From Flavobacteriaceae bacterium (lineage in GTDB: Bacteria; Bacteroidota; Bacteroidia; Flavobacteriales; Flavobacteriaceae), in NCBI GenBank assembly GCA_002862705.1, contig PKDU01000016.1:1-46250 (forward strand): DNA of 46,250 nucleotides, in the 5' to 3' direction. How positions within the stretch are numbered: position 1 is the first letter of the stretch; every line of letters begins with the position of its first letter. The notes below the pieces were generated by a model. The model made no database searches. It saw only the letters and a program-made list of their open reading frames with translations, and was not told the DNA's origin. Positions 1 through 8,089 of this stretch are shown here, piece after piece. A program made the position numbers and the translations under genes.

Positions 1-204
1 CCAGATGAAGAGGTGGAAACCTTAAGCAATGCGATAACGTTATGGGCAAATGAAAACAAGATAAAGCTGGGTATGGTCATGGCGCCCTTACGAATTGCGC
101 TTGTAGGGAGCCTTCGCGGCCCTGATGTATTCGATATTTGCAGCGCTATTGGCATAAATAATTGTGTAGAAAGAATTAATGCTTTGTTAAAACACGTTTC
201 CTGA
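1..204 (+). CDS. gltX: Glutamyl-tRNA synthetase, C-terminal end (partial)
   Basis: The reading frame is open from base 1 and ends at TGA 202-204, so this is the last 67 codons of a gene cut by the left edge. The residues KIKLGMVMAPLRIALVG followed by GPDVFDICSAIG match the anticodon-binding end of bacterial glutamyl-tRNA synthetase, where a 'PLRxALxG...GPxxFxI' block is conserved. The enzyme charges tRNA-Glu with glutamate in the cytoplasm. Its catalytic HIGH and KMSKS motifs lie outside the window. An internal GTG at 13 could be taken for a start, but the frame continues upstream of it and the fragment lacks any catalytic part. The SPFH gene follows after 38 bp in the same direction and may be cotranscribed. 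Confidence 0.88.
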   Translation, partial: PDEEVETLSNAITLWANENKIKLGMVMAPLRIALVGSLRGPDVFDICSAIGINNCVERINALLKHVS

Positions 205-242
205 TAAATCGCTATATTTAAATTCTTTTTAAATTATTTGTC

Positions 243-1178
243 ATGGAACTTATATTCAATTTAATTGTTGGTTTTATCAGCTTTGTTCTGTTGGCCTCTG
301 CCATATTTATTGTCAAACAACAAACAGCTGCCATTATTGAACGTTTTGGTCGATTTCAGAGTATTCGGCAGTCAGGGCTTCAACTCCGAATTCCTGTCGT
401 GGATCGGATTGCTGGCCGTTTAAGCCTTAAAATACAACAGCTTGATGTAATCGTGGAAACCAAAACTAAAGATGATGTTTTTGTAAAGCTTAAGGTATCT
501 GTGCAATACATGGTCATCAAGGACAAGGTGTATGATGCCTTCTACAAGCTTGACTACCCGCACGATCAAATTACGTCTTATGTGTTTGATGTTGTGCGCG
601 CAGAAGTGCCTAAAATGCGTCTGGACGATGTGTTTGAACGCAAGGATGACATTGCAATAGCTGTAAAGTCAGAGCTTAACGACGCTATGGTTAACTATGG
701 GTATGATATTATCAAAACCTTAGTTACAGACATAGACCCCGACCTACAAGTAAAAGAAGCGATGAACCGTATTAATGCTTCAGAGCGTGAGAAAATTGCA
801 GCGCAATATGAAGGAGATGCCGCCCGTATTTTAATTGTTGAAAAGGCAAAGGCAGAAGCCGAGTCAAAACGTCTACAAGGGCAAGGAATTGCAGACCAAC
901 GTCGTGAAATTGCGCGTGGTTTAGAGGAGTCTGTTGAGGTGTTAAACAAAGTCGGAATTAACTCCCAAGAAGCCTCTGCGCTTATCGTAGTTACCCAACA
1001 CTACGACACACTTCAATCTATCGGAGAAGAAACCAATACTAATCTAATTTTGTTGCCTAACTCACCACAAGCAGGATCAGAAATGTTAAATAATATGGTC
1101 GCGTCGTTTACTGCAAGTAACCAAATTGGCGAGGCAATGAAAGCAAGTCAAAAGAAAAAAGATGCAGGTGAGGCGTAA
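243..1178 (+). CDS. SPFH/Band 7 (stomatin-like) membrane protein
   Basis: The 311-residue protein begins with one hydrophobic segment (about residues 4-24), followed by the Band 7 opening (VKQQTAAIIERFGRF) and the SPFH core with its conserved 'VxVxTKTKDxVFV' strand near residue 75. A charged, alanine- and glutamate-rich stretch at about 180-235 (EREKIAAQYEGDAAR and the following AKAEAESKR) is the coiled coil typical of the family. Such proteins assemble into large membrane-anchored rings that organise membrane domains or guard membrane proteases; the specific role here cannot be read from sequence. It lies 38 bp after gltX and ends at a strong bidirectional terminator shared with the opposing DUF2490 gene. 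No nfeD-type partner is next to it. Family assignment is firm, function is open. Confidence 0.9.
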   Translation: MELIFNLIVGFISFVLLASAIFIVKQQTAAIIERFGRFQSIRQSGLQLRIPVVDRIAGRLSLKIQQLDVIVETKTKDDVFVKLKVSVQYMVIKDKVYDAFYKLDYPHDQITSYVFDVVRAEVPKMRLDDVFERKDDIAIAVKSELNDAMVNYGYDIIKTLVTDIDPDLQVKEAMNRINASEREKIAAQYEGDAARILIVEKAKAEAESKRLQGQGIADQRREIARGLEESVEVLNKVGINSQEASALIVVTQHYDTLQSIGEETNTNLILLPNSPQAGSEMLNNMVASFTASNQIGEAMKASQKKKDAGEA

Positions 1179-1198
1179 GCCTTAACGGGTTAAACATA

Positions 1199-1228
1199 AA
1201 AAAACCCGGCCTTGTGTTGGGGTTTTTT
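1199..1228. terminator. Bidirectional rho-independent terminator
   Basis: An A6-CCC arm (1199-1207) pairs with GGG-T6 (1220-1228) around a short loop. The A and T tracts make it work in both directions. It sits between the convergent SPFH gene (stop 1178) and the DUF2490 gene (stop 1230). Confidence 0.75.
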
Positions 1229-1229
1229 G

Positions 1230-1835
1230 TTACAGGCTGATGTTGTGAGCAAGAGAAACCAAAAACACCCATTTTTTCATGGTGGGGAACTGCCAGTGCA
1301 TAATCCCCGTATTGAGGCGTAATCCCTGGGAAAGTTTGTTTGATGCTTGGGCGGTAAATCTGTTTTGATTAAACCCAGATCCCGAGTTCTGAAGGAAGAC
1401 TTCTTCGCTTAGACTTACTGCTAATTTTTCTGTAAGCGGTAGGCTTGCTGTGAGGCCAAAACGGAAGCGAAGCTGCAGGTCTTTGTTGATCCAGCGTTCT
1501 TCTACAAAAACCGCGTTGGTAAGGCGCACTTTATTGAGTTGAGTCGAAAAGGCTAGTTTTTGATATGCGCCATCTTCATTGATTGCGGCAATTTTTCGAT
1601 AGCCTGCCGAGAAGGTAACGTTGGGTGCAAGCGCACTGCTAAAGCCGGCGGTAAACAGCGCTTGATCTTTTGCCAAATCTAAGTCAAAACTGCGGTGTTG
1701 GTATTGCAAGTCGATGCTGGTGTTGCTGTTTATTTTGAGTTTGTTCTTGTAAATCAACCAAGAGCCAACATCTGTTTGGGCGTGAGTGCTTAGGGCGAAA
1801 AGGGAACAAAAAATAAAAAGATTATATTTTAACAT
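1230..1835 (-). CDS. DUF2490 family outer-membrane protein
   Basis: A 201-residue protein with a clear signal peptide (hydrophobic residues 5-19, cleavage after STHAQ). The mature part alternates polar and hydrophobic residues in short strands (for example SIDLQYQHRSFDL and VTFSAGYRKI) and ends in hydrophobic/aromatic residues (VSLAHNISL), as outer-membrane beta barrels do. Its length and layout match the DUF2490 family common in Bacteroidota, whose function is unknown. The start overlaps the 3' end of glnS by 14 bp, so it is probably translated from the glnS transcript, although the two have no evident functional link. The family call rests on overall pattern rather than a diagnostic motif. 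Confidence 0.75.
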   Translation of the reverse strand: MLKYNLFIFCSLFALSTHAQTDVGSWLIYKNKLKINSNTSIDLQYQHRSFDLDLAKDQALFTAGFSSALAPNVTFSAGYRKIAAINEDGAYQKLAFSTQLNKVRLTNAVFVEERWINKDLQLRFRFGLTASLPLTEKLAVSLSEEVFLQNSGSGFNQNRFTAQASNKLSQGLRLNTGIMHWQFPTMKKWVFLVSLAHNISL

Positions 1836-3828
1836 CTTCGGCGTATTTAATCAGTAATGGATTTTTGTCTGTACGTGCTTTTATAATAAAATCAATCGCC
1901 GCAGCGTCTAGTACTGCAGCTGTTTTTTGATGTGCTGCAAGTACTATGGCAACGGCTATGCGGGTGCCTGTTTTCTTTGCAGCTGTATTATAGAGTGGAG
2001 CTAATGCTGCCGCAGGTATTTCTTTAGCCAATGCCGCAATTTGGTCGGCGGCGGCTTCCTGCTTTTCTGCATTAAAAGAGGTAAACTTTTTGCCTAGTTT
2101 ACGAAGTGTGTCTAATGGAGAGGCAACGTGTGTTTGTTGTGGTTGCTGTTGTGGTTTTACCTGTTGTTTAGACCAAGTGTCACGCAACCCAACTGTTTTA
2201 TTGAAAACCTTTAGTGCATCTGTGCTGTCTTGGTCACAGACAAAATACCCCAAGCGTTGAAATTGGAAGTGGTCTCCGGCTTTTGCCTCAGCCAACATCG
2301 GTTCTGCAAAAGCTGTTTGAACAGACAGGGAGTCTGGATTTAGCTGTGTCATAAAATCAACCTCCTTGTCTCCATCTGGGCTTGGGGTTTTAAACAAACG
2401 GTCGTATTGGCGTACGGATATTTCTTTAGCATCCCCTGCAGAAACCCAATGAATGGTTGCTTTTACTTTGCGTTGGCTTTCTGGACTGCCGCTGCCGCTC
2501 AGACTTTTAGGGTCATACGTGCAATGCACCGTCTGAATGTTTCCTGCTGCGTCTTTTTCTAAAGATTCGGCCTTGATAATATAAGCACTTTTTAGGCGTA
2601 CTTCTCCGCCTATTTTTAGTCTAAAAAAGGTGTCGCTAGCTTCCTCACGAAAATCTTCTTTTTCAATATACAGCGTGTTGGAAAACGGCATTGTTCTCGT
2701 GCCAGCATTTGAATCTTCGGGGTTGTTGTCTGTGGTAAGGTTTTCTTTTTGTCCTTCAGAATAATTGCTAATCACCACTTTTATGGGGTTTAGAACCGCC
2801 ATGACCCGGGTAGCTGTCCTGTTTAAATCCTCACGTACGCAAAACTCCGACAAAGAAGCATCAATAACATTTTCACGTTTTGCAATACCAACGGTTTCGG
2901 CAAACTTCCGTAAAGAAGCGGGGGTATAACCTCGTCGGCGCAACCCGCTTATGGTGGGCATGCGTGGATCGTCCCATCCGTTTACTTTTCCGTCCACCAC
3001 CAGGCGCTGCAACTTTCGCTTGCTCGTGATGGTGTAATTCAAATTGAGTCGAGCGAACTCCCGTTGTTTGGGCCGCAATCCACTATTGGCTAAATGATTT
3101 AAAAAAACATCGTATAAGTCACGGTGCGGCTTAAACTCTAGAGTACACAAGGAGTGTGAAATTTGTTCGATGTAATCTGACTGTCCGTGGGCCCAGTCGT
3201 ACATAGGATAAATACACCAAGCGTCTTTTGTTCTGTGGTGAGCTTTGTGCATGATACGATACAAAATGGGGTCGCGCAACAGCATATTAGGCGAAGCCAT
3301 ATCGCCTTTAAAACGCAGAACATAAGCGCCCTCTTGATGTTGTCCTGCTTTCATTTCCTCAAAAAGCCGAAGTGCTTCTTTTGGGTCTTGATTGCGATAA
3401 GGGCTGGCGCTTCCAGCAGTGGTAGGTGTCCCTTTTTGTGCGGCAATTTGGTCTGGTGTTTGCGCGTCTACATAGGCGTGACCTTCATTGATAAGCTGTA
3501 CTGCCCATGCATAAAGTTGATCAAAATAATCCGAGGCATAGCACTCCTTGTGCCACGCATAACCAAGCCAAGCAATGTCATCTTTAATGGCATCAACAAA
3601 GTGTTGCTCCTCTTTTTCGGGGTTGGTGTCGTCAAAACGCAGGTTAACGGGCGCATCGTATGCCTTTCCAAGCTCGAAATTTAGGCAAATAGCCTTGACA
3701 TGGCCAATGTGTAAATAACCGTTGGGTTCGGGCGGAAAACGAAAGCGCAATAAGGAGGGGTCTAGTCCTGAAGCTAGGTCTTCATCAATAATGTGTTCAA
3801 TAAAGTGTTTAGCCTTTTTTTCCTGCAT
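1822..3828 (-). CDS. glnS: Glutaminyl-tRNA synthetase with a C-terminal extension
   Basis: Class I aminoacyl-tRNA synthetase that attaches glutamine to tRNA-Gln. The ATP-binding HIGH motif is at residues 40-43 within PPEPNGYLHIGHVKA. The second signature is SKRKL near residue 268, followed by the GlnRS-specific GWDDPRMPTISGLRRRGYT block. The anticodon-binding beta barrels follow to about residue 550. The protein then has a low-complexity linker (KPQQQPQQ) and about 110 further alanine-rich residues, making it 668 residues against about 550 for the plain enzyme. Some bacterial GlnRS carry a YqeY domain at this place, but I do not recognise YqeY here. A -7 promoter box lies 17 bp upstream. Identity is certain; the extension is unexplained. 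Confidence 0.97.
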   Translation of the reverse strand: MQEKKAKHFIEHIIDEDLASGLDPSLLRFRFPPEPNGYLHIGHVKAICLNFELGKAYDAPVNLRFDDTNPEKEEQHFVDAIKDDIAWLGYAWHKECYASDYFDQLYAWAVQLINEGHAYVDAQTPDQIAAQKGTPTTAGSASPYRNQDPKEALRLFEEMKAGQHQEGAYVLRFKGDMASPNMLLRDPILYRIMHKAHHRTKDAWCIYPMYDWAHGQSDYIEQISHSLCTLEFKPHRDLYDVFLNHLANSGLRPKQREFARLNLNYTITSKRKLQRLVVDGKVNGWDDPRMPTISGLRRRGYTPASLRKFAETVGIAKRENVIDASLSEFCVREDLNRTATRVMAVLNPIKVVISNYSEGQKENLTTDNNPEDSNAGTRTMPFSNTLYIEKEDFREEASDTFFRLKIGGEVRLKSAYIIKAESLEKDAAGNIQTVHCTYDPKSLSGSGSPESQRKVKATIHWVSAGDAKEISVRQYDRLFKTPSPDGDKEVDFMTQLNPDSLSVQTAFAEPMLAEAKAGDHFQFQRLGYFVCDQDSTDALKVFNKTVGLRDTWSKQQVKPQQQPQQTHVASPLDTLRKLGKKFTSFNAEKQEAAADQIAALAKEIPAAALAPLYNTAAKKTGTRIAVAIVLAAHQKTAAVLDAAAIDFIIKARTDKNPLLIKYAEDVKI

Positions 3829-3844
3829 CGAAAAATGTTTGCAG

Positions 3845-3852
3845 CAAAGGTA
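3845..3852 (-). promoter_or_regulatory. Promoter -7 box of glnS
   Basis: On the minus strand this reads TACCTTTG, an exact match to the Bacteroidota -7 consensus TAnnTTTG, ending 17 bp before the glnS start. No TTG is seen at the usual -33 distance. Confidence 0.55.
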
Positions 3853-3884
3853 CTTATTTAGACCAACTCCGTTGTTTAAGTTTT

Positions 3885-3892
3885 TATATTTG
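3885..3892 (+). promoter_or_regulatory. Promoter -7 box of folB
   Basis: TATATTTG matches TAnnTTTG exactly and ends 8 bp before the folB ATG, implying a very short leader. It shares the 71-bp divergent gap with the glnS promoter. Confidence 0.55.
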
Positions 3893-3899
3893 ACGCATC

Positions 3900-4259
3900 A
3901 TGGGAAAAGTATATGTAGAAAACATTCGGGTCTATGCTTATCACGGATGTTTGCCTGAGGAAACGCTCATTGGCAGCGACTATCGTGTAGACGTCTGGGT
4001 GGCAGGCGACTTGTCTGTTTCTTCCGTTTCGGACCAACTGTCAGACACCATTGATTATGTAAGCATTTGTGCTTGTGTGCGCGAGGAAATGGCAACGCCC
4101 TCGAAGCTATTGGAGCATGTGGCGCAACGCATTTTAGATCGCATTTTCAAAGCGAGCGAGAGAGTAGAGGTGGTTAATGTAAAGGTTTCTAAAATTAATC
4201 CCCCTATTGAGGGCCATGTAGGAGCTGTGGCTGTTGAGTTGTATGAGGAAAAGAAATAA
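3900..4259 (+). CDS. folB: Dihydroneopterin aldolase
   Basis: A 119-residue protein of normal length for the FolB/FolX family. It opens with VYVENIRVYAYHGCLPEE, the family's strand plus 'HG-x-x-x-E' active-site region, and carries a DTIDY segment near residue 50 and the lysine-containing VSKINPP motif near residue 100, followed by VAVELYE. FolB converts 7,8-dihydroneopterin to 6-hydroxymethyl-dihydropterin and glycolaldehyde in folate synthesis and works as a cytoplasmic octamer. It is a single gene: glnS diverges upstream and tRNA-Cys starts 43 bp downstream with its own promoter box. Epimerase activity (FolX-like) cannot be excluded from sequence but FolB is the usual assignment. Confidence 0.93.
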   Translation: MGKVYVENIRVYAYHGCLPEETLIGSDYRVDVWVAGDLSVSSVSDQLSDTIDYVSICACVREEMATPSKLLEHVAQRILDRIFKASERVEVVNVKVSKINPPIEGHVGAVAVELYEEKK

Positions 4260-4284
4260 AGGGTGGTGTATAGCATAAAAACGC

Positions 4285-4292
4285 TATTTTTG
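4285..4292 (+). promoter_or_regulatory. Promoter -7 box of tRNA-Cys
   Basis: TATTTTTG matches TAnnTTTG exactly and ends 10 bp before the first base of tRNA-Cys, the spacing expected for transcription starting just before the tRNA. Confidence 0.6.
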
Positions 4293-4302
4293 CATCCCTT
4301 AA

Positions 4303-4373
4303 GGCACCGTGGCCGAGTGGCTAGGCAGAGCTCTGCAAAAGCTTGTACAGCGGTTCGAATCCGCTCGGTGCCT
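4303..4373 (+). tRNA. tRNA-Cys (anticodon GCA)
   Basis: The acceptor arm GGCACCG (4303-4309) pairs with CGGTGCC (4366-4372). The anticodon stem GAGCT/AGCTT encloses the loop CTGCAAA, giving anticodon GCA. The T arm contains GGTTCGAATCC. The discriminator base is T at 4373, and U73 is the known identity base for cysteinyl-tRNA synthetase, which supports the call independently. The 3' CCA is not encoded and must be added afterwards. The base after the tRNA is already the stop codon of the opposing LysE gene. Confidence 0.95.
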
Positions 4374-5018
4374 CTATTTTATTTGCGCCTCTATTATGGT
4401 TTGTAACTTTTCCTTTTGTTCCGGGAAACTTCCTTGAAAAACAAAAAACAAACCAAATCCAAAAATGATTATATGCACAAACTGTTTTATTTTATAGATC
4501 ACACGCGGAGTTAGTATTGTTTTAAGTTGCTTTGCGAGGTATATTTTAACGATATCCAAAAGAAGGTAAATTACCAACACATAGATGAAGAGCCAATATT
4601 CCGCGCCAAGTACAACCATACTTACCCAAAAAAGAAAGACACCTATGTTAATTATGTTGAGCAGAAAGCCTTTCCCTATGTAGAATAGGTAATTTCCCTT
4701 TGGGAGTGACTCAACCTCGAAAGCTGTTCGCGTTTTATTTTTAAACGTTGATAACAAAGAAAATAGGCCTATGGAGCAAAGTACTACACCGCCTATGATA
4801 AACCAGCGCGGGTTTTCTGCCAGGCTGTTTCGCAAGGGTTGTGCGCTAAATGTTGCTACTAAGATAAAGACAACGTCGGCGATTACCGCGCCGATATCAA
4901 CACAAAAAGCGCGCTTTACTCCCTTGGTGATGCTTGTTTCAACAATTACAAAGAAGACAGGGCCGGTAGAAAAAACAAGTAACAACGATAGGGGAATTGC
5001 TGCTAAGAATTCACTCAT
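4374..5018 (-). CDS. LysE family amino-acid/metabolite exporter
   Basis: A 214-residue integral membrane protein with about six hydrophobic segments. The N-terminus, with its STGPVFFVIVETSITKG segment followed by GAVIADVVFI, matches the first two helices of LysE/RhtB exporters, which push amino acids or related small molecules out of the cell. Substrate is not predictable. I use the ATG at 5018: a longer frame up to 5066 would add 16 polar residues before the first helix and push deeper into the upstream gene. With this start the gene overlaps the DUF2807 stop (5011-5013) by 8 bp, typical of translational coupling. The stop codon directly abuts tRNA-Cys on the other strand with no base between. 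Confidence 0.85.
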   Translation of the reverse strand: MSEFLAAIPLSLLLVFSTGPVFFVIVETSITKGVKRAFCVDIGAVIADVVFILVATFSAQPLRNSLAENPRWFIIGGVVLCSIGLFSLLSTFKNKTRTAFEVESLPKGNYLFYIGKGFLLNIINIGVFLFWVSMVVLGAEYWLFIYVLVIYLLLDIVKIYLAKQLKTILTPRVIYKIKQFVHIIIFGFGLFFVFQGSFPEQKEKLQTIIEAQIK

Positions 5019-5700
5019 TTTCTGGGGTTTCGCTTGGGGTGTTCTTTTGTACAATGTTACCGCCAACTGCGACAGATTTGATTAGTTTTTTTGGTTGCCC
5101 GTAAACGCTGACTGATCCGCCTAAAGAGACCTTTATCTCTGCGAGCTCGCTTGCGTTAACAGCTGCCCTTCCGCCTGCTTTTACCTTAACTTCTACCTGC
5201 TCAGAGTCGAGCATAGCGGCCTCTACTACTCCACCCGTTACCACGCTGTGATACTGCACAACAGCCGAGCCTTTTAGATTGACAATGCCGCCTGAGGCGG
5301 TCTTTGTTTTTACTTTTTGAACGTCCAAAAGAGCATCAATTTCTGCGCCTTCTTGTGCTTTTAACATAATGCTCGGTTGAAATAAAACATCTTGGCAAGA
5401 CACAAATGCGCCTTCGTTGGCATCAATTTCTTCTAGCGGGCTGGAGCTAAATAAGGCTACTGTAGTATTAAATCCACCAAGGCGCTTTTTGATGTCCATA
5501 CGCAAATACAACCTCCCGTTTTTGTTTTTGTATGATAGAAAGTCTTTGTTTTTTCCTTCAACCATTAAAGAGTCGGCGTCAGAAGGGATGATGGTTAAGC
5601 GAATTCCATCAAAAACTTTTACCTTGTTGAATTGACCAAGCCGTATCGTTTGAGCGTGTGATAGTGTGGAAACGATTAGAAAGAGAAAGAGTAAGCGCAT
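5011..5700 (-). CDS. DUF2807 (GIN domain) exported protein
   Basis: A 229-residue protein with a signal peptide (MRLLFLFLIVSTLSHAQ). The mature part is a ladder of short beta strands rich in G, V, A and S (for example KVKTKTASGGIVNLKG and VEVKVKAGGRAAVNAS), which is the pattern of the DUF2807 'head GIN' beta-helix family of Bacteroidota. It begins with a short 'FNKVKVFDGIRLTI' strand typical of the family. Function is unknown; a cell-envelope role is usual. It is first in a two-gene unit with the LysE exporter and has a good promoter between itself and the rnr stop codon. No lipobox is present, so it is probably periplasmic or surface-associated rather than a lipoprotein. Confidence 0.82.
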   Translation of the reverse strand: MRLLFLFLIVSTLSHAQTIRLGQFNKVKVFDGIRLTIIPSDADSLMVEGKNKDFLSYKNKNGRLYLRMDIKKRLGGFNTTVALFSSSPLEEIDANEGAFVSCQDVLFQPSIMLKAQEGAEIDALLDVQKVKTKTASGGIVNLKGSAVVQYHSVVTGGVVEAAMLDSEQVEVKVKAGGRAAVNASELAEIKVSLGGSVSVYGQPKKLIKSVAVGGNIVQKNTPSETPENE

Positions 5701-5714
5701 AAAAATCCTTTACC

Positions 5715-5744
5715 CAAAGATACATATTATTCTACGTGACCCAA
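5715..5744 (-). promoter_or_regulatory. Promoter of the DUF2807-LysE unit
   Basis: Read on the minus strand: TTG (5744-5742), 19 bp, then TATCTTTG (5722-5715). Both match the Bacteroidota -33 TTG and -7 TAnnTTTG elements. The -33 element lies inside the last codons of rnr, so this unit can be transcribed independently of rnr. Confidence 0.65.
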
Positions 5745-7892
5745 TATGTTAAAGTCTAAATGCCTTTTTATTGGATCTGCTGCAGTTACTTTTATGGTGA
5801 CACGGTCGCCGAGCTGTATGGCTTTCTTGGTTTTCTCTCCCACAAAAGCATAATTGCGCTCATCAAAGACATAGAAGTCGCCTGGAATGTCCTGTGGGCG
5901 AGCCATTCCTTCGCATTTATTTCCTTCAAGCTCAACATAAAGACCACGCTCAACAACCCCGGAGACAATGCCTGTGAAGGTTTCGCCTATATGCGCTTGC
6001 ATGTATTTTACTTGCATGAATTTAATAGAGTCGCGCTCTGCTTTCGTAGCCAAAACCTCCATTGCTGAGCAGTGTTTCATTACAGCTTCGTAGTGCTCTG
6101 CCTTGGGCGACGTTTTGCCATCTAAATAATGTTGTAAAAAGCGATGTGCCACAACGTCGGGATACCTTCTTATGGGTGATGTGAAGTGCGAATAATAATC
6201 AAAAGCTAAGCCGTAATGTCCAATGTTTTGTGTGGTGTATTTCGCTTTACTCATGCTTCTTATTGTTAGGGTGTCAATAAGGTTTTGCTCTGGCTTGTTT
6301 GTAATCTCTTTGAGTAGTTTGTTTATCGAATGTGCTGTTGTTTCTGCAGAAGCTAAGTTTAAAGAATAACCAAAACCAGTAATTACGCTTTTTAATTGAT
6401 CTAATTTTTCTTCGTCTGGTTCATCGTGCACCCTAAAAACAAAGGTTTTTTTGTTGTCGTCTTTTGCAATAAACTCAGATACTTTTTTATTAGCCAAAAG
6501 CATATACTCTTCAATTAACTTGTTGGCCTCTTTGCTTATTTTAACAAGGACTTCTTTTGGATTTTTGTCTTCGTCTAATGAAAAGCGAACCTCTTCTTTA
6601 TCAAAAGATATCGCGCCACGTTGCATGCGTTTTTTTCGGAGATGCTTTGCGGTTGTGTTAAGCTGCAAAATCGCTTCTTTTACTTTTTCATCAACCGTAT
6701 ACGTTTTGGCTGTGAGAGACAAGGCTGCGGGTATAGTTGCTTCTCCTGTATCAATAATATGCTGGGCTTCGTGATATGCAAAACGGTAATTAGAATTGAT
6801 AACGGTTCTACCAAATTTTTGGTCTTTTACATTTCCTTGTGTGTCTAGTGTGAAAATAGCCGCAAAGGTCAACTTTTCTTCATTGGGTCTCAGTGAACAG
6901 ACTTTATTAGAAAGTTGTTCTGGAAGCATTGGAACAACACGGTCAACGAGATAAACAGATGTGGCGCGTGAATATGCTTCATCGTCCAGCGCTGTGCCTG
7001 GTTTGACGTAGTGCGAAACATCTGCAATGTGAATTCCTACTTCAAAATCCCCGTTTTCTTTTTCTTGAAAGGAGAGTGCATCGTCATAATCTTTTGCGTC
7101 TGTGGGATCGATTGTGAATGTTAAAACATCACGATAATCCATTCTTTTTTTAATTTCTTCTTTCCTTATTTTTTCATCAATCTTGTTTGCTTCTTGCTCA
7201 ATTTGTGGGTTAAATGCATAGGGTAATCCGTATTCCGCCAGTATGGTATGTATTTCTGTTTCTGGGTCGCCCGGGGTGCCGAGGGCTTCCAAAATTTTTG
7301 CTTGTGGTGATTTTGTTTTTTCCCAGTTTGTAAACGCTATCAATACCCTGTCACCATCTGCTGTTCGCATTTCTGGCTCTGATGCTATATAAAAATCGAC
7401 CGTTGCTGTTCTTGGGCTTACACGAACAAACATGGTTCCGTTTCTTTTTTGGAGGGTACCAACAAAACGTGTTCTTTTTCGTGCTACGATTTCAATTATT
7501 TTTGCTTCCCTTTTTCTTTTTCCTCTAGTCGGATACGCATAAAAAAGAACCTCGTCTCCGCCAAAAGCTTTGTGCTGGTCTGTTGATGATACTTTTACAT
7601 CTTCCTCGAAGTCTTCTGATATAATATAACCGGTCCCGTTATTAGAGATATCGAGGAATCCTCGATGGTAATGCTCTCTTTTCTTTGCTTGAAATGTTCC
7701 TTTTGTTGGGTTATTAATAAGCTTTTGCGCGGCTAACTTCTTTAAATTCTTTATAATATGGTTTCGCCCGCTTGGATCTTTAATTCCTAGCCTACTAGCT
7801 ATTTGCTTGTAGTTAAAGGTTTGGTTCGGGGTTTGATCCAAAACTTGAAGAATGCTTTTTTGGACTGATAAAACTTTCTTTTTCTTACCCAT
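5727..7892 (-). CDS. rnr: Ribonuclease R (RNB-family 3'-5' exoribonuclease)
   Basis: A 721-residue protein with the full RNase R order: an N-terminal winged-helix region (about 10-70), cold-shock-type OB folds (about 75-230), the RNB catalytic domain (about 255-600) and a C-terminal S1 domain (about 635-718, with FTGIVSGVVERGLYVEL). The metal-binding aspartates are in TIDPTDAKDYDDALSF near residue 264. The HYGLAFDYYSHFTSPIRRYPD motif confirms the family. RNase R degrades structured RNA from the 3' end in the cytoplasm and helps in mRNA and rRNA quality control. The start is the ATG at 7892; an exact -7 box lies just 6 bp upstream, so the mRNA is nearly leaderless. Confidence 0.96.
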   Translation of the reverse strand: MGKKKKVLSVQKSILQVLDQTPNQTFNYKQIASRLGIKDPSGRNHIIKNLKKLAAQKLINNPTKGTFQAKKREHYHRGFLDISNNGTGYIISEDFEEDVKVSSTDQHKAFGGDEVLFYAYPTRGKRKREAKIIEIVARKRTRFVGTLQKRNGTMFVRVSPRTATVDFYIASEPEMRTADGDRVLIAFTNWEKTKSPQAKILEALGTPGDPETEIHTILAEYGLPYAFNPQIEQEANKIDEKIRKEEIKKRMDYRDVLTFTIDPTDAKDYDDALSFQEKENGDFEVGIHIADVSHYVKPGTALDDEAYSRATSVYLVDRVVPMLPEQLSNKVCSLRPNEEKLTFAAIFTLDTQGNVKDQKFGRTVINSNYRFAYHEAQHIIDTGEATIPAALSLTAKTYTVDEKVKEAILQLNTTAKHLRKKRMQRGAISFDKEEVRFSLDEDKNPKEVLVKISKEANKLIEEYMLLANKKVSEFIAKDDNKKTFVFRVHDEPDEEKLDQLKSVITGFGYSLNLASAETTAHSINKLLKEITNKPEQNLIDTLTIRSMSKAKYTTQNIGHYGLAFDYYSHFTSPIRRYPDVVAHRFLQHYLDGKTSPKAEHYEAVMKHCSAMEVLATKAERDSIKFMQVKYMQAHIGETFTGIVSGVVERGLYVELEGNKCEGMARPQDIPGDFYVFDERNYAFVGEKTKKAIQLGDRVTIKVTAADPIKRHLDFNILGHVE

Positions 7893-7898
7893 GTTTCA

Positions 7899-7906
7899 CA
7901 AAGGTA
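7899..7906 (-). promoter_or_regulatory. Promoter -7 box of rnr
   Basis: Minus strand reads TACCTTTG, an exact TAnnTTTG, 6 bp before the rnr ATG. No -33 TTG at the expected distance. Confidence 0.5.
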
Positions 7907-8089
7907 TGTCTAATAATTTGTCTTTGAAGTTTATCAACAAATAAATATCAAATTACTTTTTTTATCTTTTTAATTTTAAATCTATGATGTTTATTATAGT
8001 GTGTTGATAACTACAATAACGCTATTTAATTTTTCTCAAAACCCTTGTAATTAGACACATAACCAAAGTAAAAGCCACTAAAATTCTGT

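Noticed and set aside
3187-3684. 165-codon frame antisense to glnS
   Set aside because: Lies wholly opposite conserved GlnRS sequence and has no recognisable features.
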